Positions 1 through 10,630 of a DNA stretch of 64,000 nt are shown piece by piece (position 1 is the first letter of the stretch; each line of letters starts with the position of its first letter). Made by a program: the position numbers and the translations under genes. This DNA comes from Leishmania infantum JPCM5 (taxonomy: Eukaryota; Euglenozoa; Kinetoplastea; Trypanosomatida; Trypanosomatidae): contig NC_009417.2 in assembly GCF_000002875.2 (NCBI RefSeq), positions 539,929 through 603,928 on the forward strand, written 5' to 3'. The notes beneath the pieces are model-generated. The model was given only the letters and a program-made list of their open reading frames with translations. It searched no databases and had not been told where the DNA came from.

Positions 1-830
1 TGAAGAGGACCGAGCCCTCCCCTCTCTCCCTCAGGCAGCAACGCCCTTCTGAAGCAGACCCCACGATCCGCTAGTGCGAGCGTTGTGCGCACGCGCTGTC
101 ATACACAGGTGGCGTGGCGTATCGCATTGGGCCAAGGCATGCAGAGGTGGAAAGAGCGCGACCAAGGAGCGAAAACAAGGCGTGAAGAGATCCGTACCCA
201 TCACCCCCTCCCCTACAGCGCATGTGTGCGAAGCGCGTGGCACCTGCTGCATCCGGCCGGGTGGGCCGATGAGGTGCAGATGCCGGCAGCATGACGAGAG
301 CACCCTCGAGCTGCACCACCGGGTCCTCCAGACTCCCATGTGAAGAGCCTCCACACCATAGTGTGGCATGCCGCGGCTTGAAGCGACTGAGAGCGCGAGG
401 CAAGGCACACGGGCAGGGTGCGTAGGGTCTCAGAAGGCCCTGACCTGAGGCTGGCCAACTTCCTCTCTGCGCCCATCCAGCATGCGAGTAACCCCCCCTG
501 CCTACCACCCGCGCGGACGACGCCACCGCTTGTGCCCTCGAGCAGCACCCTGGCCGCGGCCCGCGTTGGATCGATGCGTGCAGTCCATCTGCGTCTCCGT
601 GTGGGGCCGTTCACGGAGCACGCATGCGGAGAAGGGACGAGGAAGGGATGAGAAGAGCCCGTTCGGCGCATGACCCCGAGATGCAACGGCAGGGCGGCTC
701 GTCCGAGACGACGACGGATGTAGCTGCAGTGCGGCAGAGGTGGATGAGCTGTGGCTGAGCGTGCGTATACGTTTGCCAGCTTGCTGGTGGCATAACGCCA
801 CGTTCGTAGTAAGAAAGCGAGCTTCATCGA
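1..830. other. GC-rich block without a supported gene
   Basis: This stretch is richer in G and C than the DNA that follows. It holds short open frames on both strands, the longest a 204-codon frame on the minus strand (213-827), which is what GC-rich non-coding DNA gives by chance. No domain, acceptor plus start, or family was recognised. It is probably the 3' flank of a gene lying to the left of the window. The right part (about 696-804) carries a degenerate dispersed repeat described separately. Confidence 0.5.
696..804 (+). repeat. Degenerate dispersed repeat, copy 1 (possible SIDER 3' fragment)
   Basis: About 105 bp aligns by eye with 28860-28966 at roughly 70-75 percent identity. The shared landmarks are CTCGTCC(G/T)AGACGACGA, AGAGGT(G)xxTGAGCTGTGG and a final (C/G)CACGTT. 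Both copies lie in the same orientation, and copy 2 is followed by an A-rich stretch, as the 3' end of a retroposon would be. The SIDER assignment is an inference; the similarity of the two copies is visible directly. Confidence 0.4.
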
Positions 831-1635
831 CCCTTTATCTCAAGCACCTGGTGCGTCGTCATAGCCTCCTTGTCTAGCGCCCCCCCCTCTGCATCCTTCT
901 CTCCCCGTCTGCTCTCTCTATCTCTGCTTGCTCGCCAAGCCCCCTCTCCTTTCGTTTCCGTCGCCCTCACGTGGATTACGCTTTCCCCCAGCGTACTCTC
1001 TCTCTCATTGCGCGTCATCCTTATCGTCCGTTACCGTCTCTCCTTCACGAAGAAATCGGCGTTGATGCGGGGCACACCAGCTCGAATTCGTAGCTGGTGT
1101 AGGCTGCGGTCCCCTCTGCAGCAGCCACGGTCAATGAAACGACGCTGGGAGGGAAGTGGCAGGAGGGTGGAGGCATCGCCAACTATGGCATCGTCCGGTC
1201 AATGCACGATCGCGGATAACAGAGAAGCGAGGTGAAGCGGAGGGAAGCGGGGGGAGGCTTGAAAGGCGAGGAAGTGGAAAGGGCGAGTAGGAGCGGGGGC
1301 CTGCACAGCGATCAATGATGGGAAGCCCAGCGCAAGAAACGTAGGGCAGTGACGCGCACGCACCCAGTGAGAGAATGCTAAAATAAACATTTGTTTCCTT
1401 TCTTATTTGGGTTTTTGCTTTGTGTGTGTTTGTGTGTCTGCGCCCGGATCGCTTACTGTTCTCTTCCTCTCTCCCTTTGACTTGTCGATTTCCCATCCAA
1501 CGCGCACACATCCGGATGTGACGCGATTTACTTGCTGTACGTTTTCTTGTTCTCTTGGCTTGCGTAGCTCTTTTTGTTCACTCCCTTTTCGTTTTGGGTG
1601 TTTGCCTTGCGTGACACACGTTGCGCTGAGAAGTG

Positions 1636-1669
<34 letters not shown>

Positions 1670-2793
1670 CCGTTGCTTTTCGCGTATTTCGGCTCTCCTC
1701 CTCTTTCTATGTAAACATGTTGTCGTCTTTGAATCTCTGTGGTGGTTTGTTTGTTCTTTAAGCTTAGGAGCTGCGACGTCTGCGTGCGTGTGTTTGCGCT
1801 TTTATTTCACGTGGGATGCCGAGTAGGTCAGATTCCGGCGGCGTACCTGAGGAAGTAGCGGGCACCGGTCTGCTGCGGTGGTTGTCGCTGCCTCGTTGTT
1901 TACTGCTTTTTTGTTGTTGTTCAGTCGTCGCGTTTGGTCTCAGTGCACGAGTTGCCTTTTTTTTCTATGCTCTCAACTTGTACTTGGTGGACGCGGCACT
2001 TTGAATGTTGTTGCACGCGAGGTTTTCTGGTCACTCGTCTGGCTTCTTTTCGTTTTGTTTTCTGAATTCGTGTATGTGTGCTTGAGCAACGGCTGTCGTT
2101 GGGTGACTGGAGAAGAGGGCATGGCGCGGCATTCGACACGCCTCACAGATGAGCCATCTGCTTACATTTTCGTTTTTTTTTTCTTTTTGCGGTTGCAAAC
2201 CGCTTTCATCCTCCTCACATGATGCTCATCACACGCGTATGAGAAGGACGTCTCTGTGCGTGCGCGCATACATCTTCCTTCTCCCGCTTGGCACTTGCGG
2301 AACGCCTTTTCTATTGCCTCTCTTTTTCAAGAATCATTGGCCAATCCGCAGCGGCGCTCGTGTGCATTCCGCCCCGCGCCGTTTTTTCTGTTCCCCCCTC
2401 CCCTTCCCGTTGCCGTTCAGTGATCCCTGCACTGCTTTCCATTTTTGAGAATGGCCAGAACGTGTGAAAGTTTCTGTTTGTCCGCATTTTTTTTGCGTTG
2501 TCCTTCCTTCGCTCGCTCACTGCCCCCGCCCTCTCCAAACTTCCAAATCTCCGCCTTGCCCGTCTATGCCACAGCTTCTCCGGCCTCCTGTTTGTTTCCA
2601 CTGTATTCTTAATCGTGTGTGCATCTCTCTCTTCGCGATGTAGGGCACTCGCTTTTGTTTTTCTGCTTGGGTTTGTCTCAAACAGCGGATGCACGCACAT
2701 GGGCACGCACACGCACACACACACAAACTCAGTCACGTGCAGGCCCACACTCACACTCGCTCGTCCGCACGCGTCAGGCGACCGATATCAGCT
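831..2793 (+). other. Pyrimidine-rich intergenic DNA
   Basis: The + strand is dominated by T and C with GT runs, the pattern seen in trypanosomatid sense-strand intergenic and untranslated regions. Open frames here translate to F/L/S/C/V-rich strings and lack acceptor-plus-ATG support. A short frame at about 1065-1235 (56 codons from an ATG) has mixed composition but no other support. I see no RNA gene. Confidence 0.5.
1637..1668. repeat. (TG)16 microsatellite
   Basis: An uninterrupted TG dinucleotide run of 32 bp in the pyrimidine-rich flank. As sense RNA it would be a UG repeat. Confidence 0.9.
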
Positions 2794-3201
2794 ATGAGCA
2801 GGGAGGACCGAAACTCAGGCAGTACTCAAGGGCCCGTAATAAAGCACGAAAGAAATCTAATAATCGCGAATACCTTCAGCACAGCCATAAAGAATGTGCT
2901 GTCGGCACCACCCGAGTCAGAGAAGAGCAAGCATGCACAGAGAGTGAGAAGCAAGAGGAGGTGGGCTCGCGGCGTCGGCGCAGGGGCTCTCACACTAATT
3001 AGCCACCACCACCTCTCCATCTCTCTCCATCCGTGGCTTTACTGGGGTCTTTTCTCGTCTCCGCCACTTGAAGCTGTCTCAGCTATCGCCCGCCCCACCC
3101 CTTGCTCCAGCGCAAGCTGTCATCTGTGCTCACGTCCCTGCATGCTGAGTATGCACGAAGCGGGCAATGAGGGAGTATGTATTCTTTTTTTTTGTGGCTG
3201 A
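2794..3201 (+). CDS. Possible short hypothetical protein (135 codons)
   Basis: Product not recognised. An ATG at 2794 opens 135 codons of mixed composition, starting MSREDRNSGS, with basic stretches around residues 50-65 and a more hydrophobic, serine/cysteine-rich second half. The same frame is open upstream to another ATG at 2689, but that extension is only His/Thr/Ala from a CA repeat, so it is unlikely to be coding. Another + frame overlaps the first half and also looks acceptable. The nearest upstream AG (2776) follows a weak pyrimidine tract. It lies just before the 607-residue gene and may simply be part of that gene's 5' flank. Confidence 0.2.
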   Translation: MSREDRNSGSTQGPVIKHERNLIIANTFSTAIKNVLSAPPESEKSKHAQRVRSKRRWARGVGAGALTLISHHHLSISLHPWLYWGLFSSPPLEAVSAIARPTPCSSASCHLCSRPCMLSMHEAGNEGVCILFFCG

Positions 3202-3439
3202 GCTCTTTGTGTGACTGTCGAGCTGTCGTGACAGGTACCTTAGTCATTTCTGCCGGGCACAACGCCTCAAGACCTACTTCGTCTCCGTTTCTGTGGCTCG
3301 CCCCTCTCTCTCTTCGCTCTTTTCTTTGTGTGTTGGGGGGATCTACATCCGGAAATACCGTGTTATCGTCTTCCCTCCCCGTGTCGCCTGTCCTTTCATC
3401 TCTCTCCCTCGCTTACGCGTTCACTGTGTCACCCATGCC

Positions 3440-3464
3440 TGCTGCCCTTCACCGTTTCGCGCAG
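3440..3464 (+). promoter_or_regulatory. Candidate spliced-leader acceptor for the 607-aa gene
   Basis: A pyrimidine-rich stretch ends in the AG at 3463-3464. The first ATG downstream is at 3552, which gives an 88-nt leader and supports that start. The assignment rests on the known trypanosomatid rule of a polypyrimidine tract followed by the first AG. Confidence 0.4.
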
Positions 3465-3551
3465 GCACTTTTGGATCTACGGGGGCGAGAGCAGGCGAAC
3501 GTGCCCTCGGCACTGGCGTAAGGAGGAAGAAACCGAAGGCGACCAAGGCAC

Positions 3552-5375
3552 ATGCAAGGCGACACACGCGCACACACACACGCGCCAAACGCGGCAGCAG
3601 CAAAGGAGAGGGAGAAGAAGGTTATGTGGCGACCACGACGAGCGCAGGGCGTCGGAAGCGGGGAGGATATCCACCACCTGGTCAGCGCTGTACGTCGCCA
3701 GCGTATTCGCTCTTTGCCTTCATGCTTCGCAGTCGCAACGGAAATTGCCTGCCGCTGCTGCAGCTACTCGATCGAGTCCTTTCAAACCGACAGCACCGAG
3801 GCGAAGAATCCTTCTCGTGTTGTGGATACCGCCCCGACAGAGATGCACGAGTGGCCAAGTGCGCTCGCCCCTCCCTCTCCAATTCCAGCGACGGAGAAAG
3901 CGGGCATCATTGCGGAGTGGGTGCCGGACGCCTTGGGCTACCATCTACCGCTTGGTTTGCGAGAGCGTTGGGAGCCTTCGTCCAGAGCCAGTCCAACTGA
4001 AGCGGGTGGCTTGAAGGCTTCTAACGATGCTGAGACCCACAGCACAGAGCAGCAAGAGCTTGAGGAGGTGTCAAGCGCTGGAGACCCGTGCGCGAGCAGC
4101 CGAGTCGGCGGCAGCGGCAGCGGCCATCGCAGTGTTCACTCCGACGGCCCCCCATTCTGCGGTCCTCTGCCCAACTTCGCTACGTCACCGGTGTTCGAAT
4201 GGAAGCGGTGTCTGTGGCAGTGGCGTCCGGTGAAGATCACGTCTGCAGCAGGCACGCCACACCATACGAGCCTCACCGTCACCGTACCGATGTCATCCAG
4301 TGGAGAGAAACGATCTTTGCAGGACGAGACGCACTGCAGCGACGGCGACAAAAACGACCTCGCTGAAGGAGGGCTAGGCGAAAGCTCGCAAGTCTACCAT
4401 CTTGTGCCGTTTTTACTCTGTCCGACGCTCGAGGTGTGCGCCACTCAGCCCCTCATGCATGATAGCCTGCGAGAGGAACTTGCGGCAGCCCAAAGCGCTT
4501 GCCATCATCGGCGCCGGTGTTGGTCAGAGGACGCGAAGCAGGACCGCCTTGGCACTCGCCACTGCCCAGCATACTCTGAGCGCGAGACTCGACTGTGGTC
4601 GATCACCATGCCTACTCCCGTTGGTGAGCTCGCTCTCTCCTCCCCGAAGGACGCTGACGGTGATGACGCGATCAAGCAGAGCACCATGCTTGAGCTGCCG
4701 ACCTTCGCGATGATTGAAGGCGAGCCCCCAATGAGGGTAGGAGGGCGTATCAGAGCTTGCTGGGGCCATGGAACCACCCGCCCAGCGCCGCCGGAAGCGG
4801 AGACATGGGAAGCCGCCACGGAAGCCGCGCGGGGTGAGCAAAGCGCCTCAGCCGGCAATGCCGCCGTCCCCTACGTCCACGTCTTCTGCTCTGAGATGAG
4901 CGCTGCGTGCAGCGAATCCCTTCTGTCGCAGACAAGCATCAAGGCGTCAGAGTCGCACACGCCCTCCTCATGCGACGTGTTGAGTCCGACGCTACCCCTC
5001 ACGCGTCGCAATGTTGTGGGTGGGGGACTTGCGGAGCTCATTCTCGCCGTGGACCGTTACGCTGCCTTGATCGCACGCGGTGAGTTGGCGCTGTCCGCCG
5101 CCTGCTGGGCGACGCTCTGTGACACGAAGAACTGGTGGGTCGTGCAGCGCCTGCGCGTGTGCCCGCTGGAGATGGAGCGTGAGCTGGTCGCGGCCACTGA
5201 GGCACACAAACTCTGGCAGCAATACGCCGTTTCACGCAACAGCACCTTGGTGGGGAAGAGCAGCCACGGCATTTGCTTTTACGACTACCCTTTCTTGGCG
5301 AAGTGGCCACTTGGCCGACAAGAGACGATCAAAGCCACTGCGCCCATCAGAGCTCACACTCGCTGGCGTGTTTGA
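3552..5375 (+). CDS. Hypothetical protein, 607 aa
   Basis: Function not recognised. The reading frame is 607 codons, much longer than any other frame nearby with mixed composition, and ends at a TGA at 5373-5375. No signal peptide, membrane segment or known domain was seen. Residues 1-60 are basic and may be partly untranslated. The middle (about 100-480) is Ser/Glu/Ala/Pro-rich and looks disordered. The last 124 residues (about 484-607) are different: Leu/Ala-rich likely helices followed by a Trp/Tyr/Phe-rich part (TKNWWVVQRLRVCP, then FYDYPFLAKWPLG), which looks like the folded part. The start at 3552 is chosen because it is the first ATG after the acceptor at 3464; in-frame ATGs at 3624 (residue 25) and 3843 (residue 98) are alternatives. 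Two other + frames overlap the first 450 bases and are treated as shadows. It is the only gene of the main row without an RRM. Confidence 0.75.
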   Translation: MQGDTRAHTHAPNAAAAKEREKKVMWRPRRAQGVGSGEDIHHLVSAVRRQRIRSLPSCFAVATEIACRCCSYSIESFQTDSTEAKNPSRVVDTAPTEMHEWPSALAPPSPIPATEKAGIIAEWVPDALGYHLPLGLRERWEPSSRASPTEAGGLKASNDAETHSTEQQELEEVSSAGDPCASSRVGGSGSGHRSVHSDGPPFCGPLPNFATSPVFEWKRCLWQWRPVKITSAAGTPHHTSLTVTVPMSSSGEKRSLQDETHCSDGDKNDLAEGGLGESSQVYHLVPFLLCPTLEVCATQPLMHDSLREELAAAQSACHHRRRCWSEDAKQDRLGTRHCPAYSERETRLWSITMPTPVGELALSSPKDADGDDAIKQSTMLELPTFAMIEGEPPMRVGGRIRACWGHGTTRPAPPEAETWEAATEAARGEQSASAGNAAVPYVHVFCSEMSAACSESLLSQTSIKASESHTPSSCDVLSPTLPLTRRNVVGGGLAELILAVDRYAALIARGELALSAACWATLCDTKNWWVVQRLRVCPLEMERELVAATEAHKLWQQYAVSRNSTLVGKSSHGICFYDYPFLAKWPLGRQETIKATAPIRAHTRWRV

Positions 5376-5960
5376 GGGAGCGGGTTGGGGAGGGGGAGGT
5401 CGAAAGAGGCGTTTGTGTGCGCATCGTAGGGGAAGCGAACGTGCAAACGCCTTGTCAGAATCGGGCGTGAGCGCGTACGCATACGTAGTCTTAGCCGTAG
5501 GGGAGTAGAGTACGCTCTCACCGAGACGTCTTCCTGCACGCCTCCCCTTTTTTCCATCACCCAGCACCACCGCTATCCCTTCCCTTCTCCGTGCCGCTGG
5601 TGAGAGAGAGAAACTCTATGTCTCCTCCCTTCTCTCGGCTCAGTCCGATGGCATCTCTTCTTCTGTGGTCCGCCGAGTGGATGTGTGGGCGCGTGCGCGT
5701 CTCACGCGCCCACACTCTCTTCCTCCTTTTGTGATTGCATGTGTTTTTGTTTGTCGTTTACTTTGTTCACATCTGCTACGCGTGCCGCCACCTCACAAGA
5801 CGCCATCTGGCTTCTTTGTCGTCTTCTGCTTCTCTGCCCAGTTTGTGTGTGTGTGCTATCTGTCTCTCCTCCTGCTTCACGCAAGGCGAGGTGCAGACCG
5901 ATCACACGCACGCACACGCCAAACCATTTCCATCGTCTCTCTCCCTCCCTCTACGGCTGT

Positions 5961-5989
5961 GATTTTCTTCCTCCTTTTTTTTCCTCCAG
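5961..5989 (+). promoter_or_regulatory. Strong candidate spliced-leader acceptor
   Basis: A run of T and C broken by one G and one A at its left end finishes in CAG at 5987-5989, close to the ideal trypanosomatid acceptor. The first ATG downstream is at 6015, only 25 nt away, and opens a 132-codon frame. Confidence 0.5.
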
Positions 5990-6014
5990 GGGCTTAGCAG
6001 TGGTTTGAATAGTG

Positions 6015-6413
6015 ATGGTGATTGCATCTGCCCTCGGGCACCTCCCGCATGGTGCGCGTGTACGTCTGTGTGTGGATCTGTCTCCGAAGCCAACCACCCC
6101 TATGGATGGGGTGCTGTTCGTCAAGATGAGGAAGAGACTTTCCTGCTGCGCTTCTTCAGCCCCCGCCCCGCCCCAGGCAAACAGAAAAGAGCAGACCTAC
6201 GTACAAGGCACAGCGGCGGCCAAGGCAGATGCGCCTCTCTGCCTAGCTTGGTACTCCCTATACCTGTACCTCCACCTTTCCGCCTTCCCCTCCTTGAACG
6301 GGAGTGACCGCAGGCGGCCGGCCCATCCACACATTTTTTCCCTCTCTCCTGGAGAGCATGCGCGCTCGCCTTCCGTCTCTTCGGCACGGTGCACGCCTCC
6401 CTTCCTTGTGTGA
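6015..6413 (+). CDS. Possible small hypothetical protein, 132 aa
   Basis: Product not recognised. The frame starts MVIASALGHL at the first ATG after a very good acceptor (5988-5989) and runs 132 codons to a TGA. By hand count about two thirds of third codon positions are G or C, which fits coding DNA in this genome. Composition is mixed: a basic, Cys/Pro-rich middle (residues 37-60), a Leu/Tyr-rich hydrophobic stretch at about 74-90 that could be a membrane segment, and a basic Ser/Pro-rich tail. It lies 640 bp after the 607-aa gene on the same strand, a normal spacing for trypanosomatid neighbours. Overlapping open frames on both strands weaken the case. It could also be an open stretch in the 3' untranslated region of the upstream gene. 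Confidence 0.35.
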   Translation: MVIASALGHLPHGARVRLCVDLSPKPTTPMDGVLFVKMRKRLSCCASSAPAPPQANRKEQTYVQGTAAAKADAPLCLAWYSLYLYLHLSAFPSLNGSDRRRPAHPHIFSLSPGEHARSPSVSSARCTPPFLV

Positions 6414-9400
6414 CGGCGGCGCTGTGTGTGCCTTCTGCCCACTGCTCGAGTGCACGGACCCTTCCTCTTCCACCGCCACCATTCCCTGTCCGCTGAACAG
6501 GCAAGCCGCCACACTCATGCACGCAACGGGCCGTCAACCTGCGCCAACTTCCTCCCTCCCTCCCTCCCCTCTGACAGCCCTGCGATCACTTTCCTCTCTC
6601 TTTCATTAGCCCCTTACCGGCAGCTCAACCGCGCCACCACACCGACATCCCATTTTTGAACAACACGCGCACGCAAGCAAACCAAAGGGTAACTCGACGG
6701 AGCCCATCGCGAAGGAGGCAAAGGCAGCGAGCAGCGATCATACACGACACAAAAACGGAGAGCAGAGGAAACAAGGTGGTTTGTGCATCGAAACGTGCAT
6801 ACACAAGCACACACGCACGCACAGACTAATAAACGGCAACAAAACACGCACACACGTACACAGTAGAGGGTTCGGAGGACCTTGTACGACTCCCAGACGA
6901 GAAACACACCCACACAAAGGCATCCACGGAGAAGAGGCTGAGGGGTGAAGTGTTGGCCTGCGGGCCTTTGTTCTCTCTCTCTGCATCGGTGTCGCATCTC
7001 GCTTTCTGGCCACCGTGGACGACGGGGGGACTGTATTGCCCATAACCCCTGCGTTTCCTTGATCAGTCTCTGACGTTATTTCCCCCTGGACCTCCATCAC
7101 GTGCCCCCGCCATCTCACGTTTTTTTCGTTGTTTTACTTGTTAAAGCTCGCGCTCTTCTTTCCCGCTTGGGCTCCTCTTCCATCTCACGCACACTTTCCA
7201 TCTGTCCCTCCGTTCGCTGTATTCCGCACGCCCTTTCCTTCGCCCTCCCCCCGTCAATTTCGGTGGAGTTTTCGATTCTTCCGTTTTGCCCTTTTCTCGT
7301 TGCTGTTATCTGCTGGGAGCGCTTGTTGCCCTTTATCTCTTTTCCTCCGCTCTCCTCTACCTCTCTCTCCAACGCCTAACGTTGTGGCCTCACACGGCTC
7401 CCTCCCCCCTCCCTCTTCACCGACACGAAGCCTTCTTTCCTCGCCGCCCTCCTGCAGGTGCACCCACCATTAGTAGTAGTCGGGAACCTTTCGTGCTATT
7501 CCAGACAGAGGGAGCGGTAGACGTACCTTTGCCCGAGGCTCTCCACAAACCTTCCCCCTCCCCTACTCCTTCAGCCTGCCACGTCTCTCGCCCCTTTGAT
7601 CTCGCTTATTCTTTTCTTTCCTTCTTAATCAGTCCGTGTGTGTGTGTGTGTGTGTCTTTCCTTGAGAAGGCGCTCTTCGTTGTACTTCGCACGGCTTTGC
7701 TTTTTTTTTGCTTCATACTTCATTTCTTCGCTCGTGCATACTCTTCCACTTCACCTTCGCACTGTAGTTGCTCGTGCGTGTGTGTGTGTGTGTATATGTG
7801 TGTAGCTCTCGCTCTCGCTCTGCTTCTACGCATCGATCGGCACGCTTTACCTTCGTTACCTTCTCTATATACGTGTAGATGCCCTCTGGCTAAATTTACA
7901 GACTACCGAGGCCCGACACGCGCTCAGCACACAAACGTTGCCTCATCTGATCGAATTCCCTCCACCTCTCATCTCTTTATCTCTTTTTTTTTTCGCCTCT
8001 TTCTTTTTCCCCCGTTTGCTAACGCACGCACACGCGTTACGCAAAGTGCAAACACCAACGAAGCGTATATACAAGCACATACATATACGCACCCGTAGAG
8101 AGAGCGCTCGCTCCTCCATTAGCGCTCCTTCATCGCACGATTTCCATTTCTGTTTTTTTTTGTTATTTGATTTCATCTCCATTTTCGTTCGCCGCATTTC
8201 ATTTTCCCTGTTTTCCTCCGCATGCCCTACCCCCTTTGTGTCTGTCGTATTCTCTGCGTGCGTGTCTTCTCCATCGTGGCGATCGTCTCTTGAGTTCATC
8301 CCATCCTCCTTCCATTTCCTCACGGTTTGGCGTCTTCTTTTTTGTTTTGTTTTTCCCGTTTCCCCTGAAAGCCGCCGCACACACACACACACGCACACAC
8401 ACCACACCACATACACCCAACCGCCGCCCCGCATATCATTTCGTTTGCATTGTTTGGTTTTGTTTTGTTTTTGCTTGTTTCACCTCTGCTGTTATTATTA
8501 CGCGCTATTTGCTCCCTCGTTATATATATATATATACACGTGTGTGTGTGTGTGTGTGTGTGTGCTCGCGTGTGTGTTTCTCGATTTCCTTTTCTTCGAC
8601 TTCCAGTCTTGTTGCTTTGCTGTTCTCCTCCTGGCATCTGACTTCGAGTCACACATTCCCCCTCCCCTCCTCCTCTTCCGTTTCATTGAGTCCATCGCAC
8701 TCCTTCGTGACTTAAGCGTACACCTCTTTTCTTTTTTTTTTCACGATTATTCCCTCCTTCTCGCTTTGTGAGTTGCACCTACGCCATACGCCATAGCCGC
8801 TGCCGCCTCTTCTTCCCTTCAGCACACATCTCCATCTCCTCTCCCACCGCTCTCACCTTAGGGTTGTGGGTTTGTTCTCGCTTTACTTTTATTGTTCCTT
8901 CCTGTGTCTCTTTACTCTTGACCCTGTTCACCGATTGCTCACCACCACCACCACCACCGACTCAGCTGCGCTCGCGTCTCACTGTTCGCTCGATTCGTTT
9001 TCGTTTTTTTTTCGGTTGTCATGTCTGGTATTTCCCATTTGTCTCTCTGTTGTCGCCTACGCTGCTCCTCTTCACTGTGTCAACTTTCTCCGCTCGATCA
9101 TCTCGTGCATCGACAAGGGTGGTGAGGTCAACCAAAGCGAAAAAAAAAAGAAAACATTGGACGTCTGCGTCCGTGTGTGTGTTTGTGTGTGCGTGCGTGC
9201 GTGTGTCTACAGTCGTGGCGGATTCGTTCGCGTCTCCCCCTCCCCTCCGCCCTGACACCTGCCAAACGGCCCAATATAATCACCTACGCGCGCACAAGCT
9301 CAGGTGCGGCGATACGCGCCTCGTCACCCTCTGTGTGTGTGTGTGCGTGTGTCTTCTTTCCTGTTGCCTGTTGTCAACATATATATATATATATATATAT

Positions 9401-10574
9401 ATGTTCGAGGAGGAGTTTCCAGCGTGAGGTGCGGAATCAAACACTCGAAAAAAACGAAAGCACGCCGGGCAGGAGTAGAGGGCAATTTAGCACTAGAGGG
9501 AAGCGGTGCGCATTCACTTGAGTCTCGGTGTTTTTTTTTGGGCGTCTTCCTGCCTGCCTGTGTGTGTGCGCGCGCGCTCTCCACCCCTCCCTCCCTTTTT
9601 ATTGGTAGCAAGAGTCACCTGTTCTCATCCACAACTCTCGAATCCCATCTACACTTACTTTCATTAGTTCTTTCTACGTTTTCTTATTTGTTTGTCGCGC
9701 TCGGTCTCTCTTGGGCTCTTGTCCACTGTTTTCCTTATATGAGTATCGTGCCTCTCGAGGTTTGCTGTTATTTCTCCATTAGCCCCCCTCCTCATTCCAC
9801 CAGCTCGTGCCCTACCGCCTCCCTCTTTTCCCGCCGCTTTTTTTCCTATCACAGCTTGCGAGGTACAGTCGTGCGTGGTTCCCCCTCCCCTTGCGTGAGT
9901 GCGCGCTTGCAAGGATCTACACGATCACGACTTTCGTCTCGTTTAGGCGTTCGCTCTTTTCCTCTCTCATCCGCCCTAATAGACGCGACCACAAACAGGC
10001 GCTTGTACGCTCTTGCACGCGAAACCACACGCAAGCACTCCACCTCGTGAAGATATCCTCTTCCCTTTTTGACTTGTGCATGTTTTGCTGAACCTTATTT
10101 TTTCTCTGGTATCCGTTACGACACTTTCTTTGTGTGTATGTGTGGTGCTGGTGGCGTTTGATTTGCATACGGACGTGTTCATCTGTGTTTATGGTTGTGA
10201 CTAGCCTGAGTGTTGCGATCGCCCTCTCTCCGTGCGCGTTTTCCTTTTTTTTTGCTTGGCCTCTCTCTGTGTCGTTTGCTTTTACTAACGGCTCAGTGTC
10301 CTCCCTTTTTATCTCCTTTTTCCTCTTTGACGCCCAACCCTCACTCGTCCTACACTCTCTTCCTCACGGCCTTGTTCACTAGTCCGAAACCGTCGCCGCC
10401 ACCCCACCTCTCTCTCTTTCACCTCTCTTTGACGGCGGCGTCGCTGTTTGTCGTCGTTGCTGTAGCTCCGTGCTGCCACCTCGAGTGCAGGTTTACATGG
10501 GGTCAGCCCCTTGCCGAGGCCCTCTTGTCCAAAAGAAGTTCGGCGATCGCGCTGCTCCCTGTAGTGTGTGTGTG
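6414..10574 (+). other. Long T/C-rich intergenic region
   Basis: About 4.2 kb of pyrimidine-rich + strand with GT, CA and AT runs. Open frames up to 277 codons exist (for example 7286-8098 and 7938-8771), but they translate to F/S/L/C/V strings with His/Thr from CA runs, because T/C-rich DNA rarely contains stop codons. No gene is supported. It probably holds the 3' flank of the upstream gene and the 5' flank of RRM gene A. Confidence 0.6.
9379..9402. repeat. (AT)12 microsatellite
   Basis: Twenty-four bp of uninterrupted AT. A shorter TA run followed by a GT run lies at about 8521-8564. Confidence 0.9.
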
Positions 10575-10600
10575 TGTGTGTCTTCTTATTTCTCTTTGAG
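10575..10600 (+). promoter_or_regulatory. Candidate spliced-leader acceptor for RRM gene A
   Basis: A T/C-rich tract ends at the AG at 10599-10600, and further AGs follow within 20 nt. The first ATG downstream is the gene A start at 10631, giving a leader of about 30 nt. Confidence 0.4.
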
Positions 10601-10630
10601 TGAGCAGCGTCGTAACGCAGCCAGGCAGCC

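Noticed and set aside
213..827. 204-codon minus-strand frame
   Set aside because: GC-rich DNA is open in several frames here; no domain or acceptor, and it overlaps a dispersed repeat.
3293..4014. Two + frames of 235 and 228 codons overlapping the start of the 607-aa gene
   Set aside because: They end inside a longer coding frame and lack its composition; treated as shadows.
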